From Flavobacteriaceae bacterium (GTDB lineage: Bacteria; Bacteroidota; Bacteroidia; Flavobacteriales; Flavobacteriaceae): DNA of 64,000 nt. The translations under genes were made by a program, and so were the position numbers. Of the stretch, positions 1-9,958 are shown piece by piece; position 1 is the stretch's first letter, and each line of letters opens with the position of its first letter. Location of the stretch: the NCBI GenBank assembly GCA_028280265.1, contig JANQMD010000044.1:37466-101465 (forward strand). Reading direction: 5' to 3'. The notes below the pieces were generated by a model. The model saw nothing but the letters and a program-made list of their open reading frames with translations, was not told the origin of the DNA and did not search any database.

Positions 1-21
1 AAATTTTTTTTCATAGTAATT

Positions 22-2934
22 ATGAGATACCGTTTATTAGGATTTACAATATGTTTTGCTTTGATATCTTTAAATTATGCATTATCGCAAATCTATACTT
101 TTACACCAGATATAGGGCAGTGTGCTAAGAATGTTATATTAGGCGCCACCATTAATACCTCAGAGACCGACGGAGGTGGAGTTGCAGATTCTATTGATTT
201 AAATGATAATGATGGTATTTTAGATAGTAATAAAAGTAATTGCTCATCTTTAATTTTAGGGGAAAACTTAGCAGTTAATTCGGGATTTGAGTCTGGAAAT
301 ACGGGCTTTACCTCTGATAATAATTATTTTGGAGACTGCTTTGGTTCTCCCCAAAATCAAACTGCTAATTACTATTCAATAGTAAATGCAGGAGGAAATG
401 CTAATAATTGTAATGGTGGTTGGAATATGACTGCATTCGAAGGTGATAGATTTGGGATTTTTGACTTCCCCGAAGCAAATATACAGCAGACATTTTGGCG
501 TCAAAAAATAAATATTGATCCAAACTCTCTTTATTTCTTTTCAGCATATTTTAGTAATGTATTGTCCGTAAATGATGGATTAGTTGGTGTTGCTCCTGTA
601 TTTGCTTTTTATGTTATTGATGATAACTCAGGTGTAGAATCTTTCTTAGGGCAATCAGATGCTCAAATTGATTTGGCCAGAAACTCTAACGGTTGGCAAG
701 AAGCAGGGTTTCAATATACTACAAATGCTTCAGCAACTTCAATAACAATAGAAATTCGTAATGTTTCTTTTGGTCTTATAGGTAATGATGCGGGAATGGA
801 TTTAGTAAGGTTTAGAAGGGCTACATGCGATACTGATGGAGATGGAGTTACAGATTCCGTTGATTTAGATGATGATAATGATGGTATTTTAGATTTAGAT
901 GAAGGATGTTTTGAGGAGTTTGGATGGGCAACATATGATACACCAACGGGCAATAGTGTAACAGGAATAATAGGAGATATACAGTTTACTTATACATCTA
1001 ATGTAAATTTGGACTTAACTCCTGATATTTTTTCGTCTGGATTATCGTCTGGTTGGCCTACTCGATTTAATGTACCTCAAAATAGCCCATCAATAAGAAA
1101 TGTAACTATATCCTCCAACGTCTTAACGTTTAGTACACCAGTACGAGATCCAGTAATTGTTTTTGCTTCTATAGGTAATAATATTTCTGCTTCTGTAGAG
1201 ATGTCAGATCCTTTTATCATAGAATTCGCTGAAAATGTTAACCAATTAACTCCTACCAGAATTCAAGGTACTGAGGGGTATGCTATTTTAAGATTTTCTG
1301 GAACGTATAATAGTTTAAGTTTCGATTACTTGGCAAATGAATTTTATGTTAATTTCACTTTTGGAGTAGTATGTCAAAATTTTACCTGTAATCAAGACAG
1401 TGATAACGACAATATTTTCGATCATCTAGATATTGATAGCGATAATGATGGCATTCCTGATAATATTGAGGCGCAATCTACACTAGGTTATATTTCACCA
1501 AATAATGATGATGCAACAACTTATACTGCTAATAGTGGGGTAAATTCAGCATACATTGGTGGGCTAAGACCTGTAAACTCTGATACCGATGCTATGCCCG
1601 ATTATCTAGATACAAATAGTGACAATGATTGTCTTTTGGATGCCGAAGAGAATAACGAAACCAATGTTGCCATTTTAGGGATAGATGCAGACAACGATGG
1701 CTTGGATGACAGCTATGACGATTTTATTTCTGGTCCTCCACATGATATTAATGACGATATCAATAATCCTGCAACTAATTTACCCGATATTGATAATGAC
1801 CTCGCTTCGGGGGGTGATGTTGATTACAGGGATTTTATAGAAATTACCCCAAGTTTTACAGTCATAACTGCCATTTGTGAAGGCAATACCTTAATCTCAT
1901 TACCCACTACGTCCAACAATGGCATCACAGGTACTTGGTCACCAGCATTTGACAATACCACCACAACAACCTATACCTTTACCCCAGGCCTAGGTCAGTG
2001 TGCTACTACCCAAACCTTAACCATCACGGTACTAAACACTCTTGATGTACCTGTTTTTAATGCTGTAGCCCCCATCTGTGAAGGCGATACCTTAGCCGCA
2101 TTACCTACTACGTCTAATAATGGTATTACTGGTACTTGGTCCCCTGCATTAGACAATACCACAACAACAACGTATACTTTTACTCCAGATGCAGGGCTAT
2201 GTGCTCCAATCCAAACCTTAACCATTACGGTAAACACTCCTGAAGCACCTGTCTTTAGTATTATAGCTCCCATTTGCGAAGGGGATACCTTAACCACATT
2301 GCCTACCATATCCAACAATGGTATTACAGGTAGCTGGTCGCCAGTATTTAACAATACCGCCACAACTACTTATACCTTTACTCCAGATGCTGGACAGTGT
2401 GCTATAGGTACACAACTAACCATTGATGTCCTAAGTATTACTTCGTTAACTGTAGAAGCAGAGGTTATACGCAATAATTTTGATAATACGGCAACGGTTA
2501 TGGTGTTGGTAACAGGCGGTACAGGGAATTATGAATACCAATTAAATAGTGGTCCGTGGCAAACTTCCAGTACATTCTCGGGGCTAAGAAGTTGTAATGT
2601 TTTAAAGTTTAGAGCAAGAGAAATAAGTGGATGTAGTAATACAGCAACTACCTCATTAAATATACTTTTTTATCCTAAATTCTTTACCCCAAATGGAGAT
2701 CTCTATAATCCATATTGGAATATTGAATGTTTACGAGATCAGACATCAGCTAGAATTTCTATATTTGATCGTTATGGCAAATTACTCAAAACGATATCAC
2801 CTCAAGGAATAGGGTGGGATGGTAATTATAACGGTAAACCTATGCCTTCTAACGACTATTGGTTTACAGTAGATTATCTTGATGCCTCAGGAAATTCAAG
2901 AACATTTAAAGCGCATTTTGCATTAAAAAGATAA
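22..2934 (+). CDS. T9SS type B (gliding motility-associated C-terminal domain) secreted protein with thrombospondin type 3-like Asp-rich repeats
   Basis: Signal peptide-like N-terminus; DTDGDGVTDSVDLDDDNDGILD repeats; C-terminal KFFTPNGDLYNPYWNI...ISIFDRYGKLL...GWDGNYNGKPMPSNDYWFTVDY typical of the CHU_C/type B sorting domain. Confidence 0.9.
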   Translation: MRYRLLGFTICFALISLNYALSQIYTFTPDIGQCAKNVILGATINTSETDGGGVADSIDLNDNDGILDSNKSNCSSLILGENLAVNSGFESGNTGFTSDNNYFGDCFGSPQNQTANYYSIVNAGGNANNCNGGWNMTAFEGDRFGIFDFPEANIQQTFWRQKINIDPNSLYFFSAYFSNVLSVNDGLVGVAPVFAFYVIDDNSGVESFLGQSDAQIDLARNSNGWQEAGFQYTTNASATSITIEIRNVSFGLIGNDAGMDLVRFRRATCDTDGDGVTDSVDLDDDNDGILDLDEGCFEEFGWATYDTPTGNSVTGIIGDIQFTYTSNVNLDLTPDIFSSGLSSGWPTRFNVPQNSPSIRNVTISSNVLTFSTPVRDPVIVFASIGNNISASVEMSDPFIIEFAENVNQLTPTRIQGTEGYAILRFSGTYNSLSFDYLANEFYVNFTFGVVCQNFTCNQDSDNDNIFDHLDIDSDNDGIPDNIEAQSTLGYISPNNDDATTYTANSGVNSAYIGGLRPVNSDTDAMPDYLDTNSDNDCLLDAEENNETNVAILGIDADNDGLDDSYDDFISGPPHDINDDINNPATNLPDIDNDLASGGDVDYRDFIEITPSFTVITAICEGNTLISLPTTSNNGITGTWSPAFDNTTTTTYTFTPGLGQCATTQTLTITVLNTLDVPVFNAVAPICEGDTLAALPTTSNNGITGTWSPALDNTTTTTYTFTPDAGLCAPIQTLTITVNTPEAPVFSIIAPICEGDTLTTLPTISNNGITGSWSPVFNNTATTTYTFTPDAGQCAIGTQLTIDVLSITSLTVEAEVIRNNFDNTATVMVLVTGGTGNYEYQLNSGPWQTSSTFSGLRSCNVLKFRAREISGCSNTATTSLNILFYPKFFTPNGDLYNPYWNIECLRDQTSARISIFDRYGKLLKTISPQGIGWDGNYNGKPMPSNDYWFTVDYLDASGNSRTFKAHFALKR
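1849..2430 (+). repeat. Three tandem ~190 bp coding repeats (AxICEGxTLxxLPTxSNNGITGxWSPxxxNTxTTTYTFTPxxGxCAxxxxLTI)
   Basis: Direct comparison of the ORF translation and DNA shows three near-identical units. Confidence 0.9.
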
Positions 2935-3046
2935 ATTTATAAATAATTAAAAATAAGTTTTCCCGATATTTTCTCTTGAAAAAGGGATTCTTATTGAAAA
3001 TAAAAGTATAATCATAAAAAGATTACCGCTTTAGCGGAAAGTAAAC

Positions 3047-3799
3047 ATGACACAACCTTACGTAAAACAAACCATAGAAAACGAAGTCGCCTACATTGAG
3101 TTTTTTCACCCAGCTCATAACTCATTGCCAGGAGATATTTTAGCTGAATTAGCGCAAACCATCACTGATGCTGGAAACAATGATGATGTGAAAGTCATCG
3201 TTTTAAAAAGCGGTGGAAATCGTACTTTCTGCGCAGGAGCTAGTTTTAAGGAGCTCATTCATATCAATGATGAAGCTACAGGAAAAGTATTCTTTTCAGG
3301 CTTTGCCAATGTGATCAATGCCATGCGTAAATGCCCAAAATTCATCATTGGAAGAATTCAAGGAAAAACTGTAGGAGGGGGAGTTGGATTAGCCGCTTCA
3401 ACAGACTATTGTATGGGAACAAAATTTGCAGCCATTAAACTCAGTGAGCTGAATATTGGTATCGGACCTTTTGTAGTGGGGCCTGCTATTGAGCGCAAAA
3501 TGGGTCTAAGTGCCATGTCTCAAATAGCAATTGATGCGAATACCTTTTATCCTGCTGAGTGGGCAAAACAAAAAGGATTGTTCACACACGTTTATGAAAC
3601 CACTGAAGAATTGGACGAAGCTGTCAAGGTAACTGCTGAGCACCTTTGCACCTACAATCCAGAAGCTATGCAAGAAATGAAGAAAATTTTCTGGCGAGGA
3701 ACGGATGACTGGGATGCTTTGTTGGCAGAGCGCGCTCAAATCAGCGGAAGATTGGTCTTGTCTGAGTTTACCAAAGAAAAACTGAAAGGCTTTAAATAA
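3047..3799 (+). CDS. Enoyl-CoA hydratase/isomerase family protein
   Basis: Crotonase fold motifs FCAGASFKEL and GKTVGGGVGLAASTDYCMGT. Confidence 0.9.
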   Translation: MTQPYVKQTIENEVAYIEFFHPAHNSLPGDILAELAQTITDAGNNDDVKVIVLKSGGNRTFCAGASFKELIHINDEATGKVFFSGFANVINAMRKCPKFIIGRIQGKTVGGGVGLAASTDYCMGTKFAAIKLSELNIGIGPFVVGPAIERKMGLSAMSQIAIDANTFYPAEWAKQKGLFTHVYETTEELDEAVKVTAEHLCTYNPEAMQEMKKIFWRGTDDWDALLAERAQISGRLVLSEFTKEKLKGFK

Positions 3800-3905
3800 T
3801 ACCGAATACAGAATACTGAACATAGAACGCAGAATTCTGAAGTTGAATCCAATAAACTTCAATATTCGATATTTTTTATTCAATATTCATAATTTAATAT
3901 TTCAC

Positions 3906-4502
3906 ATGATTTATTCTTTCCAAGGTTATATTCCTGTAGTACACGAATCGAGTTTTGTGCATCCGTTAGCGGCGGTCACAGGAAATGTCATTATTGGTAA
4001 GAATTGCTATATCGGTCCAGGTGCAGCCATTCGAGGTGATTGGGGACAAATTATTTTAGAAGATGGTGTCAATGTACAGGAAAATTGTACGGTTCACATG
4101 TTTCCTGGAAAATCCATTACTTTAAAAGAGAGTGCTCATATCGGTCACGGAGCCATTATTCATGGTGCGAATATTGGGAGAAATGTACTGGTTGGGATGA
4201 ATACTGTGATTATGGATGATGCTGAAATCGGTGACGAGAGTATTATCGGTGCTATGGCATTTGTCAAAGCAGAAACCAAAATCCCCAGAAGAAGTTTGGT
4301 GGTTGGAAATCCTGCTAAGGTTGTTAAAGAAGTTAGTGATGAAATGATTGCTTGGAAAACCAAAGGAACCGAGTTGTATCAGCAATTGCCCAAAGATTGT
4401 CACGACAGCTTGCGAGAAGTAGCGCCTTTGCGAGAAGTTCCCAAAGACAGACCGAAACAAGAAGAAATATACAAAACCTTACGAGAGCAGTTTAAAAAGT
4501 AA
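3906..4502 (+). CDS. Gamma-carbonic anhydrase-like / PaaY-type hexapeptide-repeat protein
   Basis: Left-handed beta-helix hexapeptide repeats; MIYSFQGYIPVVHESSFVHPLAAVTGNVIIGKNCYIGPGAAIRGDWG; ORF trimmed to the ATG at 3906. Confidence 0.85.
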   Translation: MIYSFQGYIPVVHESSFVHPLAAVTGNVIIGKNCYIGPGAAIRGDWGQIILEDGVNVQENCTVHMFPGKSITLKESAHIGHGAIIHGANIGRNVLVGMNTVIMDDAEIGDESIIGAMAFVKAETKIPRRSLVVGNPAKVVKEVSDEMIAWKTKGTELYQQLPKDCHDSLREVAPLREVPKDRPKQEEIYKTLREQFKK

Positions 4503-4596
4503 AAAATACGAATGTAGAATATTGAATAAAGAAGTTGATTTTTAGGAAGTTAAATTAGAACTTACTTTGTCATTTATTATTCAGTACTGAGTATTC

Positions 4597-5070
4597 TTAA
4601 ATCAACAGTTTTTCCAAATCAATCTCATTCGTCTCTTTTCCTGTAGAAAGCGTAATTAAGCTTTGTACACTTCCTAAATAAGGAAGTAAGGTCAATTTAG
4701 TGATGATAAACTTCTCATAAGATTCAATGTCTTCTACCACCAATTTTAAGAGATAGTCAAAATTCCCACTCACACGATGGCATTCAATAACCTCTGGAAA
4801 CCCTTGAATCTCTTTCACAAATTTCTCCAGATAACTACGTGTATGACCTTGCAACGTAATACCAACAAAGACAATTTGTTTCAGGCCTAATTTTTTATAG
4901 TTCAACCTTGCGACATAATTGGAAATATAGCCTTCCTTCTTTAGCTTTTTAATGCGCTCAAAAATAGGAGTGGTTGATAAACCCATTTCTTCTGCAATGC
5001 TCTTTACAGTTCGATCAGAATCTTTTTGTAAAATCTGCATAATCTTGATGTCTAGATTGTCCAACTTCAT
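4597..5070 (-). CDS. Lrp/AsnC family transcriptional regulator
   Basis: MKLDNLDIKIMQILQKDSDRTVKSIAEEMGLSTTPIFERIKKLKKEGYI; start trimmed to MKLD. Confidence 0.92.
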   Translation of the reverse strand: MKLDNLDIKIMQILQKDSDRTVKSIAEEMGLSTTPIFERIKKLKKEGYISNYVARLNYKKLGLKQIVFVGITLQGHTRSYLEKFVKEIQGFPEVIECHRVSGNFDYLLKLVVEDIESYEKFIITKLTLLPYLGSVQSLITLSTGKETNEIDLEKLLI

Positions 5071-5246
5071 GACTTGAGTAATAAAATTATTTTCAACGAT
5101 AAATATAAAGCTTTGAAAAGAATAAAATAACATGATATAATAATATTAAAGAATTTTATTATTAATAAATCATATATTGTGTTTTTAAAAATTTTTAAAA
5201 TATCTTATTTTGTACTTTTGTTCCTCTTTGTAAATCAATGATTTTT

Positions 5247-6563
5247 ATGGAATTTGAGTTGAAAATGCCTCGATTAGGAGAGAGTATAAAAGAAGTGGCT
5301 ATCATTACTTGGTTCAAATCTGTAGGTGATATCATCGAGGAAGACGAGATGTTGCTTGAGGTAGCGACAGATAAAGTAGATTCTGAGATTCCTTCAACGG
5401 TCTCTGGTGTTATAAAAGAGATTTTTTTTGAGCCAGATACCGTCGTAAATGTTGGAGATACGATTGCGATTATTGAAATGGATGAGTCTGTAAAATCAAA
5501 GTCCAAGGAGAAAGCAAAAGAAGTATCCAGAAAAACCGAAAAGAAACCAGTTGCTAAAAAACGAAAACTTAAAAGTTCAGCCCTTCGACAAGCTCAGGGT
5601 AACACTTCGATTTCAACTTCAACTCCAGTAAAGAACAATACATTTTTTTCCCCACTCATCATCTCTATTGCTAAGGAACAGCATATTAGTTTTGAAGAGT
5701 TGGCTCGTATTCCTGCTTCAGGAAAAGATGGGAGATTACGAAAAAGCGATCTGTTTAAATATATTGAAGGGGGGAGACCTTATCAATACGTACAACCTAT
5801 TGCAGAACCAGATCCAACAGCATATCGTATTCCACAATTAAATCTTGATAAGGGAACTGGGAAGATTGTAAAGATGGATCGAATGCGTCAAATGATTGCC
5901 GATCATATGGTGTATTCGAAACATACCTCACCTCATGTGACTGCTTATGTTGAAGCCGACCTAACAGAAATGGTGAAGTGGAGAAATGAAAATAAACTTG
6001 TCTTTCAAGAAAAGTACAACGAGAAACTCACCTTTACACCACTTTTTGTGGAAGCTGTGGCAAAAGCAGTGAAAGCTTTTCCTATGATCAATGTTTCTGT
6101 AGATGGAGAGAATATTATTGTAAAGGAAAACATCAATATTGGAATGGCTACCGCATTGCCTAGTGGAAATCTGATTGTTCCTGTGGTGAAAAATGCAGAT
6201 ACGAAAGATCTTGAAAAATTGGCAAAAGATGTAAATCAATTGGCAGGAAAGGCAAGAGACAATAAGCTTAATGCCGACGATATTCAAGGAAGTACATTTA
6301 CTATTTCCAATGTAGGAACCTTTGGAAGTGTGATGGGAACTCCTATTATCAACCAGCCAGAAGTAGCCATTTTGGCTTTGGGAATCATTAAAAAAAGAGC
6401 TGAAGTACTCGAAACTTCAGAAGGAGACGAAATTGCAATTCGAAGTATGATGTACTTATCACTTTCTTTTGATCATCGTGTGGTAGATGGGTACTTAGGA
6501 GGAAGTTTCTTGCGTCGTGTTGCAGATGAATTAGAACAATTTGATACAAGTAGAAATATCTAA
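5247..6563 (+). CDS. Dihydrolipoamide acyltransferase (E2 of branched-chain 2-oxo acid dehydrogenase)
   Basis: Lipoyl domain EVATDKVDSEIPS, peripheral subunit-binding domain, C-terminal catalytic SFDHRVVDGYLGG. Confidence 0.92.
   Translation: MEFELKMPRLGESIKEVAIITWFKSVGDIIEEDEMLLEVATDKVDSEIPSTVSGVIKEIFFEPDTVVNVGDTIAIIEMDESVKSKSKEKAKEVSRKTEKKPVAKKRKLKSSALRQAQGNTSISTSTPVKNNTFFSPLIISIAKEQHISFEELARIPASGKDGRLRKSDLFKYIEGGRPYQYVQPIAEPDPTAYRIPQLNLDKGTGKIVKMDRMRQMIADHMVYSKHTSPHVTAYVEADLTEMVKWRNENKLVFQEKYNEKLTFTPLFVEAVAKAVKAFPMINVSVDGENIIVKENINIGMATALPSGNLIVPVVKNADTKDLEKLAKDVNQLAGKARDNKLNADDIQGSTFTISNVGTFGSVMGTPIINQPEVAILALGIIKKRAEVLETSEGDEIAIRSMMYLSLSFDHRVVDGYLGGSFLRRVADELEQFDTSRNI
5576..5612. repeat. 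Dispersed palindromic repeat (cttcgacaagctcag family) embedded in the E2 linker
   Basis: cagcccttcgacaagctcagggtaacacttcg; reverse complement of the ctgagcttgtcgaag core seen at 14556 and 25393. Confidence 0.85.
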
Positions 6564-6566
6564 AAA

Positions 6567-6631
6567 CGTCATTCCGAACGGCGTGAAGGAATCTCATGGA
6601 TGAGATTGCCGCGCTTCGCTCGCAAAGACAG
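6567..6631. repeat. Intergenic dispersed repeat (cgtcattccgaacggcgtgaaggaatctc ... cgcttcgctcgcaaagac)
   Basis: Composition and motif match the other gtcattcc.../gcaaagac... repeats in the window. Confidence 0.7.
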
Positions 6632-6644
6632 AATACAGAAAATC

Positions 6645-7712
6645 ATGTCATATAATATCCAAATACAAACCGTTGAAAAGTCCAAAGTTGACAATGTAGA
6701 TTTTAACAATATTCCAATGGGAACGACCTTTACAGATCACATGTTTATCTGTGATTATGCAAATGGTGTATGGGGAACTCCAAGAATTCAACCTCTAGAA
6801 TTCATTCCTACGCATCCAGCTGCCATGGCACTACATTATGGGCAAGCCATTTTTGAGGGAATGAAAGCTACTGTAGATACGGAAGGTAACCCCATGTTGT
6901 TTAGAGCAGATAAAAACGCAGCAAGATTGAATTTCAGTGCCGATAGAATGGGAATGCCTCATTTTCCAGAGGATTTATTTGTAGAAGGGTTAAAGCAATT
7001 GGTGGCTTTGGAACAGAGTTGGATTCCTCCACAAGAAGGAAGTGCTCTGTATTTGAGGCCTTTCATGTATGCAGATGAACCCTTTATTGGGATGCGTGCT
7101 GCGAACAACTTTAAGTTCATTATCATGGCTTCTCCTGCAGGTCCATTTTTCACAAAAAGAATCAAATTGTATGCAGAAACGAAATACATCAGGGCTGCTG
7201 CAGGTGGAACTGGAGAAGCGAAAGCTGCGGGGAATTATGCTGCTGCTATTCGTCCTACAGAGATTGCAAAATCAAAAGGATATGACCAAGTATTATGGTT
7301 AGATGCTGTTGAACACAAATACATTCAGGAAGTAGGAACGATGAACATTTTCTTCAAAATCGATGGCAAATTCATCACACCAGAAAAAGATGGTGCTATT
7401 TTGGATGGAATTACTAGAATGAGTGTCATCGACTTATTGCGTTACAAGGGATATGAAGTGATTGAGAGACCTATCACCATTGATGAAATTGAAAAGGCTT
7501 CTAATAATGGAACCTTAGAAGAAGCTTTCGGAACAGGAACAGCGGTAGGAATTGCGTACATTCAAGAAATAGGAATGCACGATAAAACCATTCATGTTTC
7601 AGATGAAAGCCCAGTAGGACTGGATATTAATGATACATTGAATGGGATTAAAATGGGGAAAATAGAAGACAGGTTCAATTGGATGATTAAGATTGAAAAA
7701 GAGTTTGTATAA
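6645..7712 (+). CDS. ilvE: Branched-chain amino acid aminotransferase
   Basis: PLEFIPTHPAAMALHYGQAIFEGMKA; GGTGEAKAAGNYAA; EVGTMNIFF; start trimmed to MSYNIQIQTVEK. Confidence 0.92.
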   Translation: MSYNIQIQTVEKSKVDNVDFNNIPMGTTFTDHMFICDYANGVWGTPRIQPLEFIPTHPAAMALHYGQAIFEGMKATVDTEGNPMLFRADKNAARLNFSADRMGMPHFPEDLFVEGLKQLVALEQSWIPPQEGSALYLRPFMYADEPFIGMRAANNFKFIIMASPAGPFFTKRIKLYAETKYIRAAAGGTGEAKAAGNYAAAIRPTEIAKSKGYDQVLWLDAVEHKYIQEVGTMNIFFKIDGKFITPEKDGAILDGITRMSVIDLLRYKGYEVIERPITIDEIEKASNNGTLEEAFGTGTAVGIAYIQEIGMHDKTIHVSDESPVGLDINDTLNGIKMGKIEDRFNWMIKIEKEFV

Positions 7713-7744
7713 TTAAAATGCCACCGGAACTGACAAATGATTTT

Positions 7745-7822
7745 GTCATTCCTGCGAAGGCAGGAATCAAAAGAGAAAGAATACATTTAATTTAAATAGA
7801 TTCCTGCCTTCGCAGGAATGAC
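7745..7822. repeat. Perfect 24 bp inverted repeat pair (gtcattcctgcgaaggcaggaatc / gattcctgccttcgcaggaatgac)
   Basis: 7745-7768 is the exact reverse complement of 7799-7822; ends 4 nt before the E1 start codon. Confidence 0.9.
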
Positions 7823-7826
7823 CTTT

Positions 7827-9905
7827 ATGAATAAAAAAATACTAAAGCAAGCATATTCAAACCTTTGTACCGCCAAAGCCATGGCAGAGTTGTACAAAGA
7901 AAACTTTAAGGTAGTTTCCAAATATGTACATGCAACCTCCCGAGGTCATGAAGCCATACAAACTGCTTTGGGGATGCAACTATTACCTCAAGACTACGCT
8001 TTCCCATATTACAGAGATGACGCAATGTTACTCTCATTTGGATTGGAACCTCATGACTTAATGTTGCAGTTGTTGGCAAAAAAAGAGGATCCATTTTCTG
8101 GAGGAAGAACGTACTATAGTCATCCGAGTTTAAAAGATGACGACAAACCTAAAATTCCACACCAGTCATCTGCTACGGGAATGCAAGCCATTCCGGCTAC
8201 AGGGACGGCGATGGGAATGCAATACAAAGAATTGCAAAATATAGAAGATTCTGCGGCAAAAATGTCATCTCGAGCGGAGTCGAGAGATCTCAATCCAATT
8301 ACCGTTTGCTCGTTGGGTGATGCATCCGTAACCGAAGGAGAGATTGCAGAAGCTTTTCAGATGGTAGCGTTAAAGCAATTACCCATTCTGTATTTGGTAC
8401 AAGACAATGGCTGGGATATTTCAGCCAATGCCGAAGAAACCAGAGCTCAAAACGCTTATGAATATGCGCAAGGGTTTCATGGTTTGGAGGCTATTTCTAT
8501 AGATGGGGCTAACTTTATTGAAAGTTATGAAGCCATTGAAAAAGTGATCAACACCATTCGCAAAGATCGAAGACCTTTCTTGGTGCATGCAAAAGTCCCG
8601 TTGTTGAATCATCATACATCAGGAGTACGCATGGAATGGTACCGAGACGATCTGGAAGAAGCACGTTCTCGTGATCCGTATCCGGTTTTAAAACAACAGT
8701 TGTTAGACAACGGATTTACACAAGAAGAAGTTGAGGCCATTGAAAACGAAGCAAAAGAAAAAGTTCAATCCGATTTTGAGAGAGCACAGCTAGCAGAAGA
8801 TCCAAAACCAGAAGATTTATTTACACATGATTTTGCTCCAACGCCCATTACTGAAGAGAACGGTGACCGCTCTCCGAAAGGAAATGAGAAAGTAGTCATG
8901 GTCGATTGTGCTTTGTTTGGTGTTGAGGAGTTAATGAAAAAGCACAAAGAATGCCTGTTATACGGACAAGATGTAGGAGGGCGTTTAGGTGGTGTTTTTC
9001 GTGAAGCTGCTACATTAGCTCAAAAGTTTGGAGACGATCGAGTTTTCAACACACCTATTCAGGAGGCATTTATTGTAGGTTCTACAGTTGGAATGAGCGC
9101 AGTGGGATTGAAACCCATTGTAGAAGTACAATTTGCAGATTACATCTGGCCCGGACTCAATCAATTGTTTACCGAGGTGAGCAGGAGTTGTTATCTGTCC
9201 AATGGAAAATGGCCTGTGAGTATGATTTTACGAGTTCCTATTGGAGCTTATGGAAGTGGAGGTCCGTACCATTCTTCGTCTGTAGAAAGTGTGCTCACCA
9301 GCATCCGAGGAATTAAAATTGCTTATCCAAGCAATGGAGCAGATTTAAAAGGATTGTTAAAAGCTGCGTATTACGATCCCAATCCAGTGGTTTTTTTAGA
9401 ACACAAAGGATTGTATTGGAGTAAGGTTCCCGGAACACAAGGAGCAACTTCTATAGAACCTGCTGAGGATTATATTTTACCTTTTGGAAAAGCTTGGGTC
9501 TTACAAGAAATCTGGAAGCAAGAGGAGGAAGAGACCTTGACAATTGTGACCTATGGAATGGGAGTGCATTGGGCGATGAATGCCAGTGCAGAATTGGGAA
9601 TGCAAGATACCATTGAAGTGATTGATTTACGAACATTGTATCCTCTTGACGAAGAGACTGTAATGAAATCTGTTAAGAAAAATGGCAAGTGCTTGGTGGT
9701 AACGGAAGAGCCAGCATCAACAGGATTTGCAAGGGCTTTGTCAGGAAAAATACAAGAAGAATGTTTTGCGTATTTAGACGCTCCTGTAATGACCATTGGT
9801 AGTGAAAATATGCCTGCAATTCCGTTGAATTCTACATTGGAACAAACCATGATTCCGTCTACAGAAAAAGTAAAATTAAAGATTCAGGAGATCCTTAATT
9901 TTTAG
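7827..9905 (+). CDS. 2-oxoisovalerate dehydrogenase E1, fused alpha/beta subunits
   Basis: TPP-binding region VCSLGDASVTEGEIAEAFQ and transketolase-like C-terminal half; start trimmed to MNKKILKQ. Confidence 0.92.
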   Translation: MNKKILKQAYSNLCTAKAMAELYKENFKVVSKYVHATSRGHEAIQTALGMQLLPQDYAFPYYRDDAMLLSFGLEPHDLMLQLLAKKEDPFSGGRTYYSHPSLKDDDKPKIPHQSSATGMQAIPATGTAMGMQYKELQNIEDSAAKMSSRAESRDLNPITVCSLGDASVTEGEIAEAFQMVALKQLPILYLVQDNGWDISANAEETRAQNAYEYAQGFHGLEAISIDGANFIESYEAIEKVINTIRKDRRPFLVHAKVPLLNHHTSGVRMEWYRDDLEEARSRDPYPVLKQQLLDNGFTQEEVEAIENEAKEKVQSDFERAQLAEDPKPEDLFTHDFAPTPITEENGDRSPKGNEKVVMVDCALFGVEELMKKHKECLLYGQDVGGRLGGVFREAATLAQKFGDDRVFNTPIQEAFIVGSTVGMSAVGLKPIVEVQFADYIWPGLNQLFTEVSRSCYLSNGKWPVSMILRVPIGAYGSGGPYHSSSVESVLTSIRGIKIAYPSNGADLKGLLKAAYYDPNPVVFLEHKGLYWSKVPGTQGATSIEPAEDYILPFGKAWVLQEIWKQEEEETLTIVTYGMGVHWAMNASAELGMQDTIEVIDLRTLYPLDEETVMKSVKKNGKCLVVTEEPASTGFARALSGKIQEECFAYLDAPVMTIGSENMPAIPLNSTLEQTMIPSTEKVKLKIQEILNF
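8263..8291. repeat. Dispersed repeat (tcgagcggagtcgagag family) embedded in the E1 coding region
   Basis: tgtcatctcgagcggagtcgagagatctc; matches intergenic tgtcatttcgagcgcagtcgagaaatctc at 22021. Confidence 0.85.
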
Positions 9906-9958
9906 AAAATCCGTACCTTTCCAGTGTTTGAAAAACGAATCAAAACAAATACTTAATT

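Noticed and set aside
1995-2363. Minus-strand ORF with internal repeats
   Set aside because: Antisense to the tandem repeats of the T9SS protein; no independent coding evidence.
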